A DNA stretch of 64,000 bases from contig JACJYE010000013.1 of NCBI GenBank assembly GCA_020636255.1, forward strand, positions 1-64,000. The letters run 5' to 3'. The notes beneath the pieces were generated by a model. It was not told where the DNA came from. It ran no database searches and was given only the letters and a program-made list of their open reading frames with translations. How positions within the stretch are numbered: position 1 is the first letter of the stretch; each line of letters starts with the position of its first letter. The translations under genes and the position numbers were made by a program. Below are positions 1 to 9,197 of the stretch, piece by piece. Origin of the DNA: Lewinellaceae bacterium. GTDB lineage: Bacteria; Bacteroidota; Bacteroidia; Chitinophagales; Saprospiraceae.

Positions 1-97
1 CGATGGGGTAAATCTACAAGCCCAACGCTGTAACCTGAAACCTGACACGAGCGAAGCGACTGATGAAATAATCTTTAAACAGTCCCTGGCTTAGAAG

Positions 98-199
98 CCA
101 TGAGACAATGAGAAAATGAGGCCATGCTGGCCTGGCGCCATCGTTATTACTCGTGTCACAGAAGTTAGTACCTCGTCAATGAAACCATGAGACAATGAG
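98..199. repeat. 15-bp direct repeat in 3' flank of the surface-protein gene
   Basis: The 15-mer CCATGAGACAATGAG occurs at 98-112 and again at 185-199, both followed by GCCAT within a few bases. Bases 1-226 lie beyond the stop codon of the large surface-protein gene and show no credible gene. Bases 31-50 also contain a 'taacctgaaacctgacac' phrase like the low-complexity repeats at 11.2-11.3 kb. This looks like degenerate repeat DNA of unknown role. Confidence 0.4.
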
Positions 200-226
200 G
201 CCATATAACCGCCCAGGGACGGTATA

Positions 227-3200
227 TCAATCACTCTTCACGAAGCGCAATACCTGCGGCGTCTCCGGCCGGCTAAGTACTTCGATAAAATACATGCCTG
301 CTGGCAGTCCGTTGAGGCTCCACTCCAGCCGGCTGGCACCAGGCGCTAGCCGTCGCTCTTCGATAAGCTGCCCCACTTCATTACGCAAGCGCAAAGTAGG
401 CTCAGCTTCCGTATCAGGGAAAGCTGCACCGAAGTCGAGTGTGACGGCTTCGCGCACAGGGTTTGGGTACAAGCTGATGCTACGCCCCATATCCGCAGGC
501 GTCGTTGATGCTGCGGGTAGCTGCTCCAGCGGCAGCACGCCGCCATTCAGGCTCACATTGCTGAACACCGCTACCGCCGGTATGCCGTTGATATTGGTAA
601 AGGCCCCAAGGCCCACTTCCAGGCAGCTCTCCATCGGTATCATCTGCGCACTGACGATCAGGAAATTCACGCCGTCAAAAGAATAATAACCGAAAAACCA
701 GCCCGACTGTCGCTTTAACCGCAGCCAGTACGGCGCCGGTTTATTGAAGAAGTTGATCAACTTGTTCGCTCCGGCTACCGAACGGGACTCCCAACGCACC
801 ACATTGTTCAGGTTGGAATACATGCCCACCATCCGGCTGGCCGGGGAATCGCTTTCGCGCGCTGTCAGGCCGGCAAAGCCGGTGGGGGTGATGCTCTGCA
901 CCTGTACCGTCAGCTCAAAATCCCCGCACAGTTCCTGGCTGATGAGGCCCAGATTGTCAGTACCCAGGCTATTGTTGTTAGCGTTAGCCTCTATGGTGTA
1001 GGTGGGCGTCGCCAGGCAGGGGTCGTACTTGTAGCTGTTGCCCGCGCCGGGGTTGCCAATGTCTACGCCAGCCCAGGGGGCGGGCAGGGTATAGCTTTTA
1101 TCCACATACACATCGGCCAGGCAAGAAGCCGTGTTGCCACTTGGGTCGGCAATGGATACCATCACGGGTATTGTGCTTCCGAAGTCTTCGCAATCTACCA
1201 CCGTCGGGCTGATGAGGTTCACCAGGAAGCCGCAGTTGTCGTAGGTGTTGGCTAAATCCAGCACTTCGCTTTCCTGAAGGGTGTGCTGGCCGCTGACATC
1301 GAGATACACCGTGGTAATTTGGCATACGGCAACCGGAGCAACATTATCAACCACAACCACGGTGGCATTACAGGAGCTGGAGTTGCCGCTGAGGTCGGTA
1401 ACCGTCAGGGTGACGGTGTTGCTGCCTACGTCGGCGCAAGAGAAAGCCGTTGGTGAGGCAGAGAGGCTGGCGATACCACAGGCATCAGCCGAACCGCCGT
1501 CGATACCTGCTGCGGTGATGGAACCCGACCCGGCGGCATCGAGCTGCACGGTGGCGCCCTGGCAAAGGGCAAGCGGGGCTATGTTGTCGACCACAACCAC
1601 GGTGGCATTACAGGAGCTGGAATTGCCGCTGAGGTCGGTAACCGTCAGGGTGACGGCGTTGCTGCCCACGTTGGCGCAACCGAATGTTGTTTGTGAAGCA
1701 GAAAGGCTGGTTTGGCCGCAGGCATCAGCCGAACCGCCGTCGATATCTGCTGCGGTGATGGAAGCCGACCCGGCGGCATCGAGCTGTACGGTGGCGCCCT
1801 GGCAGGCAGCTGTAGGAGGGGTGTTCTCCTCCACCGTTACGGTAACAGAACAAGTAGTTGCCGCTTCATTTCCACTTTCATCGTATATGGTAAGTTCTAC
1901 GATTTGAGACTGGCCTACACTCAAAACGAGGCCCTCTTCCGGGAATTGTGTAACAATGATGTCCCCGCATTCATCTGTGGCATCGACTTGTTCGCCCAGG
2001 TCAGGGAGATATGCTTCACAAATTAACCCATTCCCTACATCGGCCAGAACAGTTTGATCGGACGGACAACTATTCACCACCGGCGGGTTCGTATCGATGA
2101 TCTCAATTGCGGCGGAACAAACACTCGTATTGCCTGCTCCGTCGGTAACAGTTAATAAGACTGGTTGAAAACCCAGGTTTGAACAGTCGTAAGTAAGCGC
2201 CTGGATAGAATAGCTGGCGATGCCACAGTTGTCTGTCGAGTTGGCCCCGATCAGGCTGGCCAAGTCAGATGGTAGGGTGGAATAGCTTGCACTAACGTTC
2301 GTACAAACTGCATTAGGCGCTTGCCCATCCTGAACAGTTACCTGGTAGGAACAAGTGGAGGAGTGGCCAGAAAGGTCATAATTGGTAATATTGAGCCGAT
2401 AGAGGCCAACCTCATAGTTCTCATTGTTGGGGTTGGCAGGGGTAACGTCCTGAAACTGGCCGTTTATGAATTGTTCGATGGTGAGGTCAAATCCCCCATT
2501 GCAGAGGTAGTAAGTTGGGAAGTCCCGTATCAGGCCATCGAAAGGCACCTCGCATGTACCGGGCATGGTTAGAGCGGTAAAATCTTCCGGGCAAGTCACG
2601 CCCACATCATCTACCAACCTGACCCAGACGCTGCATTGATCCTGAAGCTCCGCGGCATCGAAAGCTCTTATTGTTATATTGCTTTTTTGGCCAACACCAG
2701 AACAACTTATATTAAAGGCAGGAATCTCGTAGGAGTCGATAAAGCAGTCATCGGTAGCGCTGGCCAACAATTGATCCAGGATAAAGGGATCAGTCGGTTC
2801 TACGCCATTGTAAACACTCAGGTCTACTGGATTAGAAAAGCTGGAAGAGACGCAGCTGATCTCTGGCGGTTCATTATCACCAAGGCCCGGCTCTACTTCT
2901 ACAGTAAAGGAACAGGAAGAGATCACATTATCGCCACATTTTGCAAAGTATTCGACCAGGTTGTCGCCTATTTCAAAGTCAAAACTGGTGAGCACACCAA
3001 CACCTTCCGTAATATTGGGTGGGACATTGCTGCTGGTGACGCGCCAGGAGAGGCTTCCGTCGCCATTGTAAGTGGGCGCCAGGCCATCATTTGAGTTATC
3101 CCCAGCCACGACCGTCGTGAAGCAAATTTCCCCTTCCTCAAGCGACACTGCTATATCGCCTGGACAATCAATAAAGCTCTCGTCATCTTCAGCATTTAGC

Positions 3201-5734
3201 GTAAGTGTAAAGGAACAGGTTTGGAAATCGGGATCACCTTCAGCATTCGTAAAGAAGGAATTGTAAACGACCGTACTGGTTCCAAAATCGAAGGTATCCC
3301 TAAGTATCCCCTGGGTGAAAACATCCACCTCATGGAACATATCTATGGATTGATCGGGGCGGATGATGTAGTAACTGAGGCTGTCATCACAGCCGGCAGT
3401 CGCTATAGGAGTTAGTTGTACGTCGTTCCCGTCATCGAATATATTCAGGCATTGCGATGAGTTGACCGTTACCGGATCCGGGCAGGTAAAGGTGCCATCA
3501 CCTTGCTCTACTTCGACGACAAAATTACAGGTAGAGGTTCGGGTGTCATTCGACACCTGCAAGGTATAGGTTCCCTGGCTGCCGATATTACTGCAGTTGA
3601 GGGTAACCTGATTGACACAGACAAAATTTCCACCAATGTTCACACAGATCTTATAGCTCAGATCCTGCGCGGGCGTGTTGGGGTCATAACTGTTATTATT
3701 AGCTAAATCAGGTGTCAGGGCCCCTTCATCCCCATTCAGGGTAACGGTCACTGATTTACACTGAGCAACAGGCGCCTGGATACCCCCTGTCGTTTCATCC
3801 TGTTTAAAAAACTGGTAAAAGGCAAAGCCCTGATCCGGCGAGCCATCCTTATCTCCTTTTTCAATGGTGGAAGTAATGGCTGTCGGGCTTACCCAGCTAC
3901 CGCCGCCGCCGCCTGCATTAGTGGCGCCGCCGCCGCCGCCGGAGAAGCCGCCGCCACCGCCGCCGCCGCCAAAAGTGCCTTCGCGGCCGCTACCGCCGCC
4001 GCCGTATCCATACCCCCCTCTCAGCCTTGTTCCCTGGCCGGTACCTCCTGCACCTCCTTCAAAAATGCCGGCTCCCCCCTGCATAGGTTCATCCTCCAGT
4101 GCCGGGATCGTAGCTGCATACGATAAGTAGCCACCGCCACTACCGTAGTTAATGGCATCTCTTGTACCTGGAAAACCGTTTTCTCCTCCTTCTCCGGAGA
4201 GGTTGGTTCCTGTTCCATCCAGGCCGCTGGAGGTGTTATTGCCAGGTTCCCCTGCATTGGCGCCACCGCATTCATGGACATAACCGCCGCCGCCACCACC
4301 TGCAACAGCTAAAATGCGCCAGGTGTTATCGTTAAAACTGGTGGAAGCTTCACTAATGGAAGGTGTTACATTGGGTGGAAGATATAGAATGCCTGTGCCG
4401 CCACCGCCACCGCCGCCGCCATAATCGCGGGTGGTAACGCGCTCTCCTTTCTGGCCAACGATGAAGCGCAACGTACCGCCAGGCTGGAGGTCGTCAAAAC
4501 TATTGCCGATCCTGAAATCAGCATAGATGGTAGCGCCACCGCCACCTTTATTACTACAAGAAGCCCCATTATCCTGGTTGTTAAACTTGGCGCTTCCTCC
4601 ATCACCTCCTCTGAGGGCCAGGCTTATGGCATCCACTGTATTCAGGTCAATATCACTTGGGATGGTAAAATCCTGATAAGTGCCGTTGTATGGGATGGGA
4701 ATGATATCACCTCCGGTCTCCAGGCTAGACAATTCGACCGTGTATACAATTTTACCGTTATTCGGGTCACTGGTGCTTCCTCCTCCGTCAATATCCGAGC
4801 GGTTGTCTATGGCTATTTCGTTGATAAAGCTACCGCCGCCGCCGCCATTATTGGCGCTGCTGCTGCCATCATTGCCGCCGCCGCCACCGGAGAAGCCGGC
4901 GCCGCCGCCGCCGCCGCCGTCACCATTGACGCCGGCGCCGCCGCTTCCGTATCCGTTGCCGCCTTCAACACAGTTGCAGTTGAATATCGCTCCGAAGGCG
5001 CCCGAGAGCCCTCCGCGGTTACCGCCTCTGTTTTGATTGAGGGTGCTTGAGGAGGTGATAACGGCATCAGTCAGGTAGCCGCCGCCACCGCCGCCGTCAT
5101 CTCCGCCTGCTCCAAATTCGCCGCCGCTACCCCCCGTACCGCCTTCGTTATCGCTGCCGCCACCGCTTTTACCGCTCGTGCCGTTATTGGCGCCGGTCCC
5201 GTTTTTGGCGGTTGCTGTCACGCAGGACCCCGCGCTCTTTCGGGCAAAAGCCCCGCCGCCGCCGCCGGCTACGGCCAGGAGTATCCAGGAGTTATCGGCG
5301 TCTGCAATATCGGTTGACGGGTCAGTTGATGTGATCGTAGCATTCGGTTTTTTATACAAAATACCGGTACCGCCGCCGCCGCCGGCGCCGCCGTCGTTTT
5401 GGTTGTCGCCCTTTGCACCGACGACCAGGCGCAAGGTTCCTCCAGGTTCCAGGTCGTTGGCATTGCTTCCGATATTAAAAGCCACATTTATGGTGGCCCC
5501 TTTGCCGCCTTTCACGTCGCCGTCGCAACCTGTGATCTTTCCGCCATCGCCGCCTTTCAGCAGGAATTCGATGATCCCTGTTTCAAAGGTGGAGGGAATA
5601 ATAAAATCTTCATAACCATCTGAGAAGTTGATCTCAACAGAGGTGCCATCTACTACAATGGGATCCTGTGCATTGAGTTGCCGGGCCATAAGGATACAGA
5701 TGGCCAGCATAACCATAAGTGTCGAGTTTTTCAT
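227..5734 (-). CDS. Giant secreted Gly-rich/HYR-repeat surface protein with T9SS C-terminal sorting domain
   Basis: 1835 residues, predicted to be exported by Sec and then by the type IX system and fixed at the cell surface. Residues 1-22 are a signal peptide ending LNAQ. Two long glycine-rich modules (about 24-330 and 345-650) carry runs of GGGGGG and resemble the Gly-rich domain of ALK-type receptors. Residues about 660-1510 hold Cys-containing HYR/Ig-like repeats, including two adjacent 80-residue copies that are nearly identical (DNA period exactly 240 bp near 1330-1810). Residues about 1530-1740 look like a concanavalin-like beta-sandwich. The last 70 residues (LYPNPVREAVTLDF... then PAGMYFIEV) form a type A T9SS sorting domain. 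The runs of gcc/gcg codons produce long antisense ORFs, which are artefacts. A role in adhesion or as a surface layer is inferred; no enzymatic motif was seen. Confidence 0.9.
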   Translation of the reverse strand: MKNSTLMVMLAICILMARQLNAQDPIVVDGTSVEINFSDGYEDFIIPSTFETGIIEFLLKGGDGGKITGCDGDVKGGKGATINVAFNIGSNANDLEPGGTLRLVVGAKGDNQNDGGAGGGGGTGILYKKPNATITSTDPSTDIADADNSWILLAVAGGGGGAFARKSAGSCVTATAKNGTGANNGTSGKSGGGSDNEGGTGGSGGEFGAGGDDGGGGGGYLTDAVITSSSTLNQNRGGNRGGLSGAFGAIFNCNCVEGGNGYGSGGAGVNGDGGGGGGAGFSGGGGGNDGSSSANNGGGGGSFINEIAIDNRSDIDGGGSTSDPNNGKIVYTVELSSLETGGDIIPIPYNGTYQDFTIPSDIDLNTVDAISLALRGGDGGSAKFNNQDNGASCSNKGGGGATIYADFRIGNSFDDLQPGGTLRFIVGQKGERVTTRDYGGGGGGGGTGILYLPPNVTPSISEASTSFNDNTWRILAVAGGGGGGYVHECGGANAGEPGNNTSSGLDGTGTNLSGEGGENGFPGTRDAINYGSGGGYLSYAATIPALEDEPMQGGAGIFEGGAGGTGQGTRLRGGYGYGGGGSGREGTFGGGGGGGGFSGGGGGATNAGGGGGSWVSPTAITSTIEKGDKDGSPDQGFAFYQFFKQDETTGGIQAPVAQCKSVTVTLNGDEGALTPDLANNNSYDPNTPAQDLSYKICVNIGGNFVCVNQVTLNCSNIGSQGTYTLQVSNDTRTSTCNFVVEVEQGDGTFTCPDPVTVNSSQCLNIFDDGNDVQLTPIATAGCDDSLSYYIIRPDQSIDMFHEVDVFTQGILRDTFDFGTSTVVYNSFFTNAEGDPDFQTCSFTLTLNAEDDESFIDCPGDIAVSLEEGEICFTTVVAGDNSNDGLAPTYNGDGSLSWRVTSSNVPPNITEGVGVLTSFDFEIGDNLVEYFAKCGDNVISSCSFTVEVEPGLGDNEPPEISCVSSSFSNPVDLSVYNGVEPTDPFILDQLLASATDDCFIDSYEIPAFNISCSGVGQKSNITIRAFDAAELQDQCSVWVRLVDDVGVTCPEDFTALTMPGTCEVPFDGLIRDFPTYYLCNGGFDLTIEQFINGQFQDVTPANPNNENYEVGLYRLNITNYDLSGHSSTCSYQVTVQDGQAPNAVCTNVSASYSTLPSDLASLIGANSTDNCGIASYSIQALTYDCSNLGFQPVLLTVTDGAGNTSVCSAAIEIIDTNPPVVNSCPSDQTVLADVGNGLICEAYLPDLGEQVDATDECGDIIVTQFPEEGLVLSVGQSQIVELTIYDESGNEAATTCSVTVTVEENTPPTAACQGATVQLDAAGSASITAADIDGGSADACGQTSLSASQTTFGCANVGSNAVTLTVTDLSGNSSSCNATVVVVDNIAPLALCQGATVQLDAAGSGSITAAGIDGGSADACGIASLSASPTAFSCADVGSNTVTLTVTDLSGNSSSCNATVVVVDNVAPVAVCQITTVYLDVSGQHTLQESEVLDLANTYDNCGFLVNLISPTVVDCEDFGSTIPVMVSIADPSGNTASCLADVYVDKSYTLPAPWAGVDIGNPGAGNSYKYDPCLATPTYTIEANANNNSLGTDNLGLISQELCGDFELTVQVQSITPTGFAGLTARESDSPASRMVGMYSNLNNVVRWESRSVAGANKLINFFNKPAPYWLRLKRQSGWFFGYYSFDGVNFLIVSAQMIPMESCLEVGLGAFTNINGIPAVAVFSNVSLNGGVLPLEQLPAASTTPADMGRSISLYPNPVREAVTLDFGAAFPDTEAEPTLRLRNEVGQLIEERRLAPGASRLEWSLNGLPAGMYFIEVLSRPETPQVLRFVKSD

Positions 5735-5929
5735 GAGACAGATTTTCTGAAAAGAGGTTTGTCGGTGCCCGGCTTATGTTGCTAAAAGGGCTTGTGCCCC
5801 CCTACTGGGCTTATTTGCTACAAGCAAATATGTCATAGTGGCATTTGAAATTCCCGGTCATTCTATTCAAAAAAACGGACATGTGAGGAGGAGCAGGGCT
5901 GTGGCCGTTTTATTTACGCTTCACTTAGA

Positions 5930-5978
5930 GCTTGTTAGGAGGCCCCCCTTTGGGCTAAAAAACGTCCTCCTAACAAGC
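5930..5978. repeat. Palindromic element, GCTTGTTNGGAGG family (copy 1)
   Basis: Exact 13-bp inverted arms, GCTTGTTAGGAGG at 5930-5942 and its complement at 5966-5978, with a 23-base loop. The same arm sequence recurs at 18248-18302 and 48659-48815. It sits in the 404-bp intergenic stretch 5735-6138 between two same-direction genes. The rest of that stretch, apart from this hairpin and the 5987-6136 element, shows no gene. Confidence 0.65.
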
Positions 5979-5986
5979 GCTTATTC

Positions 5987-6136
5987 GTAACTATTCAGCA
6001 TGCGGCCTAAAATGCTCCTGAAGCAAAATTTTGTAGGCTTTTCATGCCTAACCCCTTCTCATTCCCCTTGGAAGGGGAAGGGCGGATTACAAAATTTTGC
6101 TTCAGGCCGTAAATCACCATGATGCTGAATAGTTAC
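5987..6136. mobile_element. Miniature inverted-repeat element (150 bp) at the kinase stop codon
   Basis: Terminal arms are exact 15-bp inverted repeats (GTAACTATTCAGCAT at 5987-6001; complement at 6122-6136). A second exact 19-bp inverted pair lies inside (6017-6035 and 6088-6106) around a central CCCCTTGGAAGGGG hairpin, so the whole element can fold into one long stem. CTTATTC is found directly left (5980-5986) and, after one extra base, right (6138-6144), a possible 7-bp target duplication that includes the histidine kinase stop codon. No ORF is inside. It could equally act as a terminator for the kinase gene. Confidence 0.6.
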
Positions 6137-6138
6137 TC

Positions 6139-9108
6139 TTATTCTTCAAAATACTCAGCGGGGCGTTTGCCAAAACGCTGCTCATACACTTTCGTGAAGT
6201 AGCCTGGTGTGTTAAAGCCGCAGGCGTAGGCGGTCTCGGCTATGGTAGACAAGCTTTGGTTCTCGAGCAGCTGGCGTGCCTTTTGTAGCTTGACTTCGTT
6301 GATGTAGGCATTAATGGCCAGGCCGGTTGCTGCTTTGATCCGGCGGCGAAGCTGGCGTTCGCTGATACTCATTTTGTCGGCGAGGCTGCTTGCACTTAGC
6401 GGTATTTTTTGGTCAACAGCCTGTATGGTCTTTTCTTCGAGCTCCCGGAGCCAGTTTTGTTCTGCAGGGCCGATATTTTCAAAATCAGGATTCGGCAGTT
6501 TAGATCGTTCATCTGCCAGGATATTTCTGCGTTGTTCGAGATGCAGAATGAGATTGCGGGCCCGGGCCACCAGTTCGCCGGGTGAAAAAGGTTTAGTCAG
6601 ATAATCATCAACGCCCATGCGCAAAGCCTGCAATTTATCTTTTTCATCAGCACGAGCCGTTATCATGATGACGGGAATTCGGGCAAGGCGGGGCGTCTCC
6701 TTAAGTTTGCCCAGTAAGGTATATCCGTCCATTTCGGGCATCATCACATCGGAGAGGATCAGGTCGAGGCGGCTCACAAATTCGGCATCCGTTTGCAGCA
6801 GATCCCAGGCTTCCTGCCCGTTGTTGACCATTTTCAAATTGAAATCATCACTCAGCAAGTCTGTAAATAGAGCCCGCATATCGGTATTATCTTCCACGAT
6901 CAGCAACTGTCCAGTAGTAGCTATGTCCGGGCCAGCATTTGCGCCACCTGCGGGCCCCTCGGCAGGATTATTCATTACTGAAGCCGCTGGGGGCAAGGCC
7001 TCATGCGCTTTGGCGCTTTGAGCGGGAAAGGTAAAGGTAAAAGTACTGCCTTTCCCCAAGCTGCTTTCCACCGAAAGGCTGCCATTCATGAGTTCAGCCA
7101 GCTCTTTGCTCAGCGCCAGCCCTATTCCTGTTCCCCCTTCAAGCGGCAGGTTTTCGCGTTTGGTTTGAAAAAAACGGTCAAATACATGCGGTAAGTCCTC
7201 CGGTGGGATACCTCGCCCGGTATCTTTAACCTGTATCTGGTACCAGGCCACATGAGGTTCGGTTTTTCCCTGATCTGGAATATGCTGAGCAACGACGGTG
7301 ACGGCCCCGCCTTTGCCTGTAAATTTCAGTGCATTGCCGATGAGGTTGTTGATGATTTTCGAGAAGCATCTTTTGTCGATCAGTAGTATCGTGTTATCCG
7401 GCAGTTGGTCAATCAGCTCATACTGAATGCCCCTTTCTCCGGCGGCCGAGCTGTATGCGATGAACAGCTGACGGCAAAAGGCGCTGACCGAGGTAGCGGT
7501 GGCTGATAATTCCTGTTGCCCTGCATCTATGCGGGAGAGTTCCAGCAGCTCTTCCACCAGGGCGCGCATTTTTTTTGCATTTTGATTAATGACTTGGAGG
7601 GAGCGTTGCATGGCGGGTTCTAGCCGGCCGCTATACTGCTTTATAAGGTTTTCAACCGGAGTCGTGATCAGGGTAAGCGGCGTGCGCAATTCGTGGGAAA
7701 TATTGGTAAAAAAGCGACTTTTCATTTGATCCAGGGCCTTCAATTCTTCCGCCTGCTGGCTGATCACTGCTTTGTCCCGTTCGATTTGCTGGTTCTTTTC
7801 ATGCAGTTTCCGGTTTTTGCTCCGGGCCATTCTATTCAGCCTGAAGATCAAAAATGTCAGAACGAAGAAAAAGGCCGTGATCACGATGGCAACATTGCGG
7901 AACATACGCTGTCGCTTCAGGCCTTCCTGCATTTGGCCCCTTTCCTTATCGAAGGCGTATTGCAGCTCCAGTTGGGCGAGCTTTCGGGTGTTCTCCTGAT
8001 TGAAAAGGGAGTCTTTTAATTCCGTCATCAGGATGTGATAGGCCAGTGCGGAGTCGGCCTGGGTTTGCATTTGAAAGGCCTGAAAAAGGCAATCGGCACT
8101 GGCGGCGGTTTCCTCGACATCACCCGCTGACTGTGCCAGCAGCAGGCCTTGCCGGCACCAGTTGAGGGCTTGCCCTGGCCGCTGCATTCTAAGAGCATTA
8201 TAGCCAAGTGCATTGTACGATGAAGCCACATCGGCTTTATCATGGATGCTGTCTCGCAGCTCGAGCGCTTTCAGATAATTTTCATTCGCGCTTTCAAAAT
8301 CCCCGGCTTTGACGTCTAAATCACCCAGGTTGTGATAGATGTTTCCGAGCCCCTGTAGATCATTTAGTTTTTCTTTAATGGCCCGGCTTTTCTCAAGGTA
8401 GGCTTTCGCCTGCGCATAATCTCCCATAAAATAATAGGCCTGGCTGATGTTGTTGTAATTGGCGGCTATGCCTATGGCTTTATTGAGGGCAAGGTGTAGC
8501 TCCAGGCTTTGCTGGTAATATTCGAGTGCTTTTTCATAATTTTTCTGATCCAGGTACAGGGTGCCCATGCCGTTGAGCGTAGCCGCTGTGTAGGTTCGGC
8601 CCTCCTCTCCCAACTGGGAAGATCTATCCAGGCTTAGTTGATAGTAGTCCAATGCCTCTGTCAACTTCCCCTCTTTGCGCAAGACGTAACCGATCCATTG
8701 GTAGGTATCAGCCATCCCTTTGATATCACCGATAGATTCCTGGATCTCCAGCGCTTCCTGGAACGTTGCATTGGCGGCTGAAAACCCGGATACGCTCAGC
8801 AGTATGCGCCCTTTGTTGGACAAGGCCTCCGCTATCCACTTTTTGTTTTTCTCCCCTTTGGCAAAGGCAAGTTGCTTGTCTACATAAAAAAGGGCGCTGT
8901 CCGAATTCGTTATGCGGTAGCCCTTCATGACCAGTTTGTCTATTGCCTCAAATCTTACACTATCCGGCAGAGTGGTATTTTGCCAATCGTTCAGCCAGGA
9001 CCGCATTTTGCTTTCCTGAGCCTGAAGATGGGGTGAAATGCAGAACAGGCACAGGAATATTGCACTCCAAGTAGTAGTTTTTACTATTTGTGAAATAGCG
9101 TTAATCAT
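6139..9108 (-). CDS. Hybrid two-component sensor kinase/response regulator (TPR - HisKA - HATPase - REC - AraC HTH)
   Basis: 989-residue one-protein signalling system. An N-terminal hydrophobic signal/anchor (13-30) is followed by TPR repeats (about 60-385) in the predicted periplasm, a membrane segment (about 405-423) and a short coiled coil. HisKA has the phospho-acceptor His472 in SHELRTPL. HATPase_c has its N-box in NNLIGNALKF and G-boxes DTGRGIP and GGTGIGLAL. The receiver domain has Asp787 in LSDVMMPEMDG and the conserved TKPFSPGE lysine. A C-terminal AraC-type DNA-binding domain (about 890-989) ends with CGFNTPGYFTKVYEQRFGKRP. Bacteroidota hybrid systems of this type usually control nearby genes. 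The surface-protein gene lies downstream in the same orientation, beyond two palindromic elements, but regulation of it is only inference. The ligand is unknown. Confidence 0.93.
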   Translation of the reverse strand: MINAISQIVKTTTWSAIFLCLFCISPHLQAQESKMRSWLNDWQNTTLPDSVRFEAIDKLVMKGYRITNSDSALFYVDKQLAFAKGEKNKKWIAEALSNKGRILLSVSGFSAANATFQEALEIQESIGDIKGMADTYQWIGYVLRKEGKLTEALDYYQLSLDRSSQLGEEGRTYTAATLNGMGTLYLDQKNYEKALEYYQQSLELHLALNKAIGIAANYNNISQAYYFMGDYAQAKAYLEKSRAIKEKLNDLQGLGNIYHNLGDLDVKAGDFESANENYLKALELRDSIHDKADVASSYNALGYNALRMQRPGQALNWCRQGLLLAQSAGDVEETAASADCLFQAFQMQTQADSALAYHILMTELKDSLFNQENTRKLAQLELQYAFDKERGQMQEGLKRQRMFRNVAIVITAFFFVLTFLIFRLNRMARSKNRKLHEKNQQIERDKAVISQQAEELKALDQMKSRFFTNISHELRTPLTLITTPVENLIKQYSGRLEPAMQRSLQVINQNAKKMRALVEELLELSRIDAGQQELSATATSVSAFCRQLFIAYSSAAGERGIQYELIDQLPDNTILLIDKRCFSKIINNLIGNALKFTGKGGAVTVVAQHIPDQGKTEPHVAWYQIQVKDTGRGIPPEDLPHVFDRFFQTKRENLPLEGGTGIGLALSKELAELMNGSLSVESSLGKGSTFTFTFPAQSAKAHEALPPAASVMNNPAEGPAGGANAGPDIATTGQLLIVEDNTDMRALFTDLLSDDFNLKMVNNGQEAWDLLQTDAEFVSRLDLILSDVMMPEMDGYTLLGKLKETPRLARIPVIMITARADEKDKLQALRMGVDDYLTKPFSPGELVARARNLILHLEQRRNILADERSKLPNPDFENIGPAEQNWLRELEEKTIQAVDQKIPLSASSLADKMSISERQLRRRIKAATGLAINAYINEVKLQKARQLLENQSLSTIAETAYACGFNTPGYFTKVYEQRFGKRPAEYFEE

Positions 9109-9197
9109 GGGCGTGCAGGTGTTTTTTATGGAAATCAGGTTGTTCCGTCAGAAAGGGTGGGGCCTAAGCTGAATACATTAATTCCATCCTTTGAGTG

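Noticed and set aside
3864..5067. Pro-rich and Ala-rich ORFs on both strands over the Gly-rich modules
   Set aside because: They are shadows of GGN codon runs in the real minus-strand gene.
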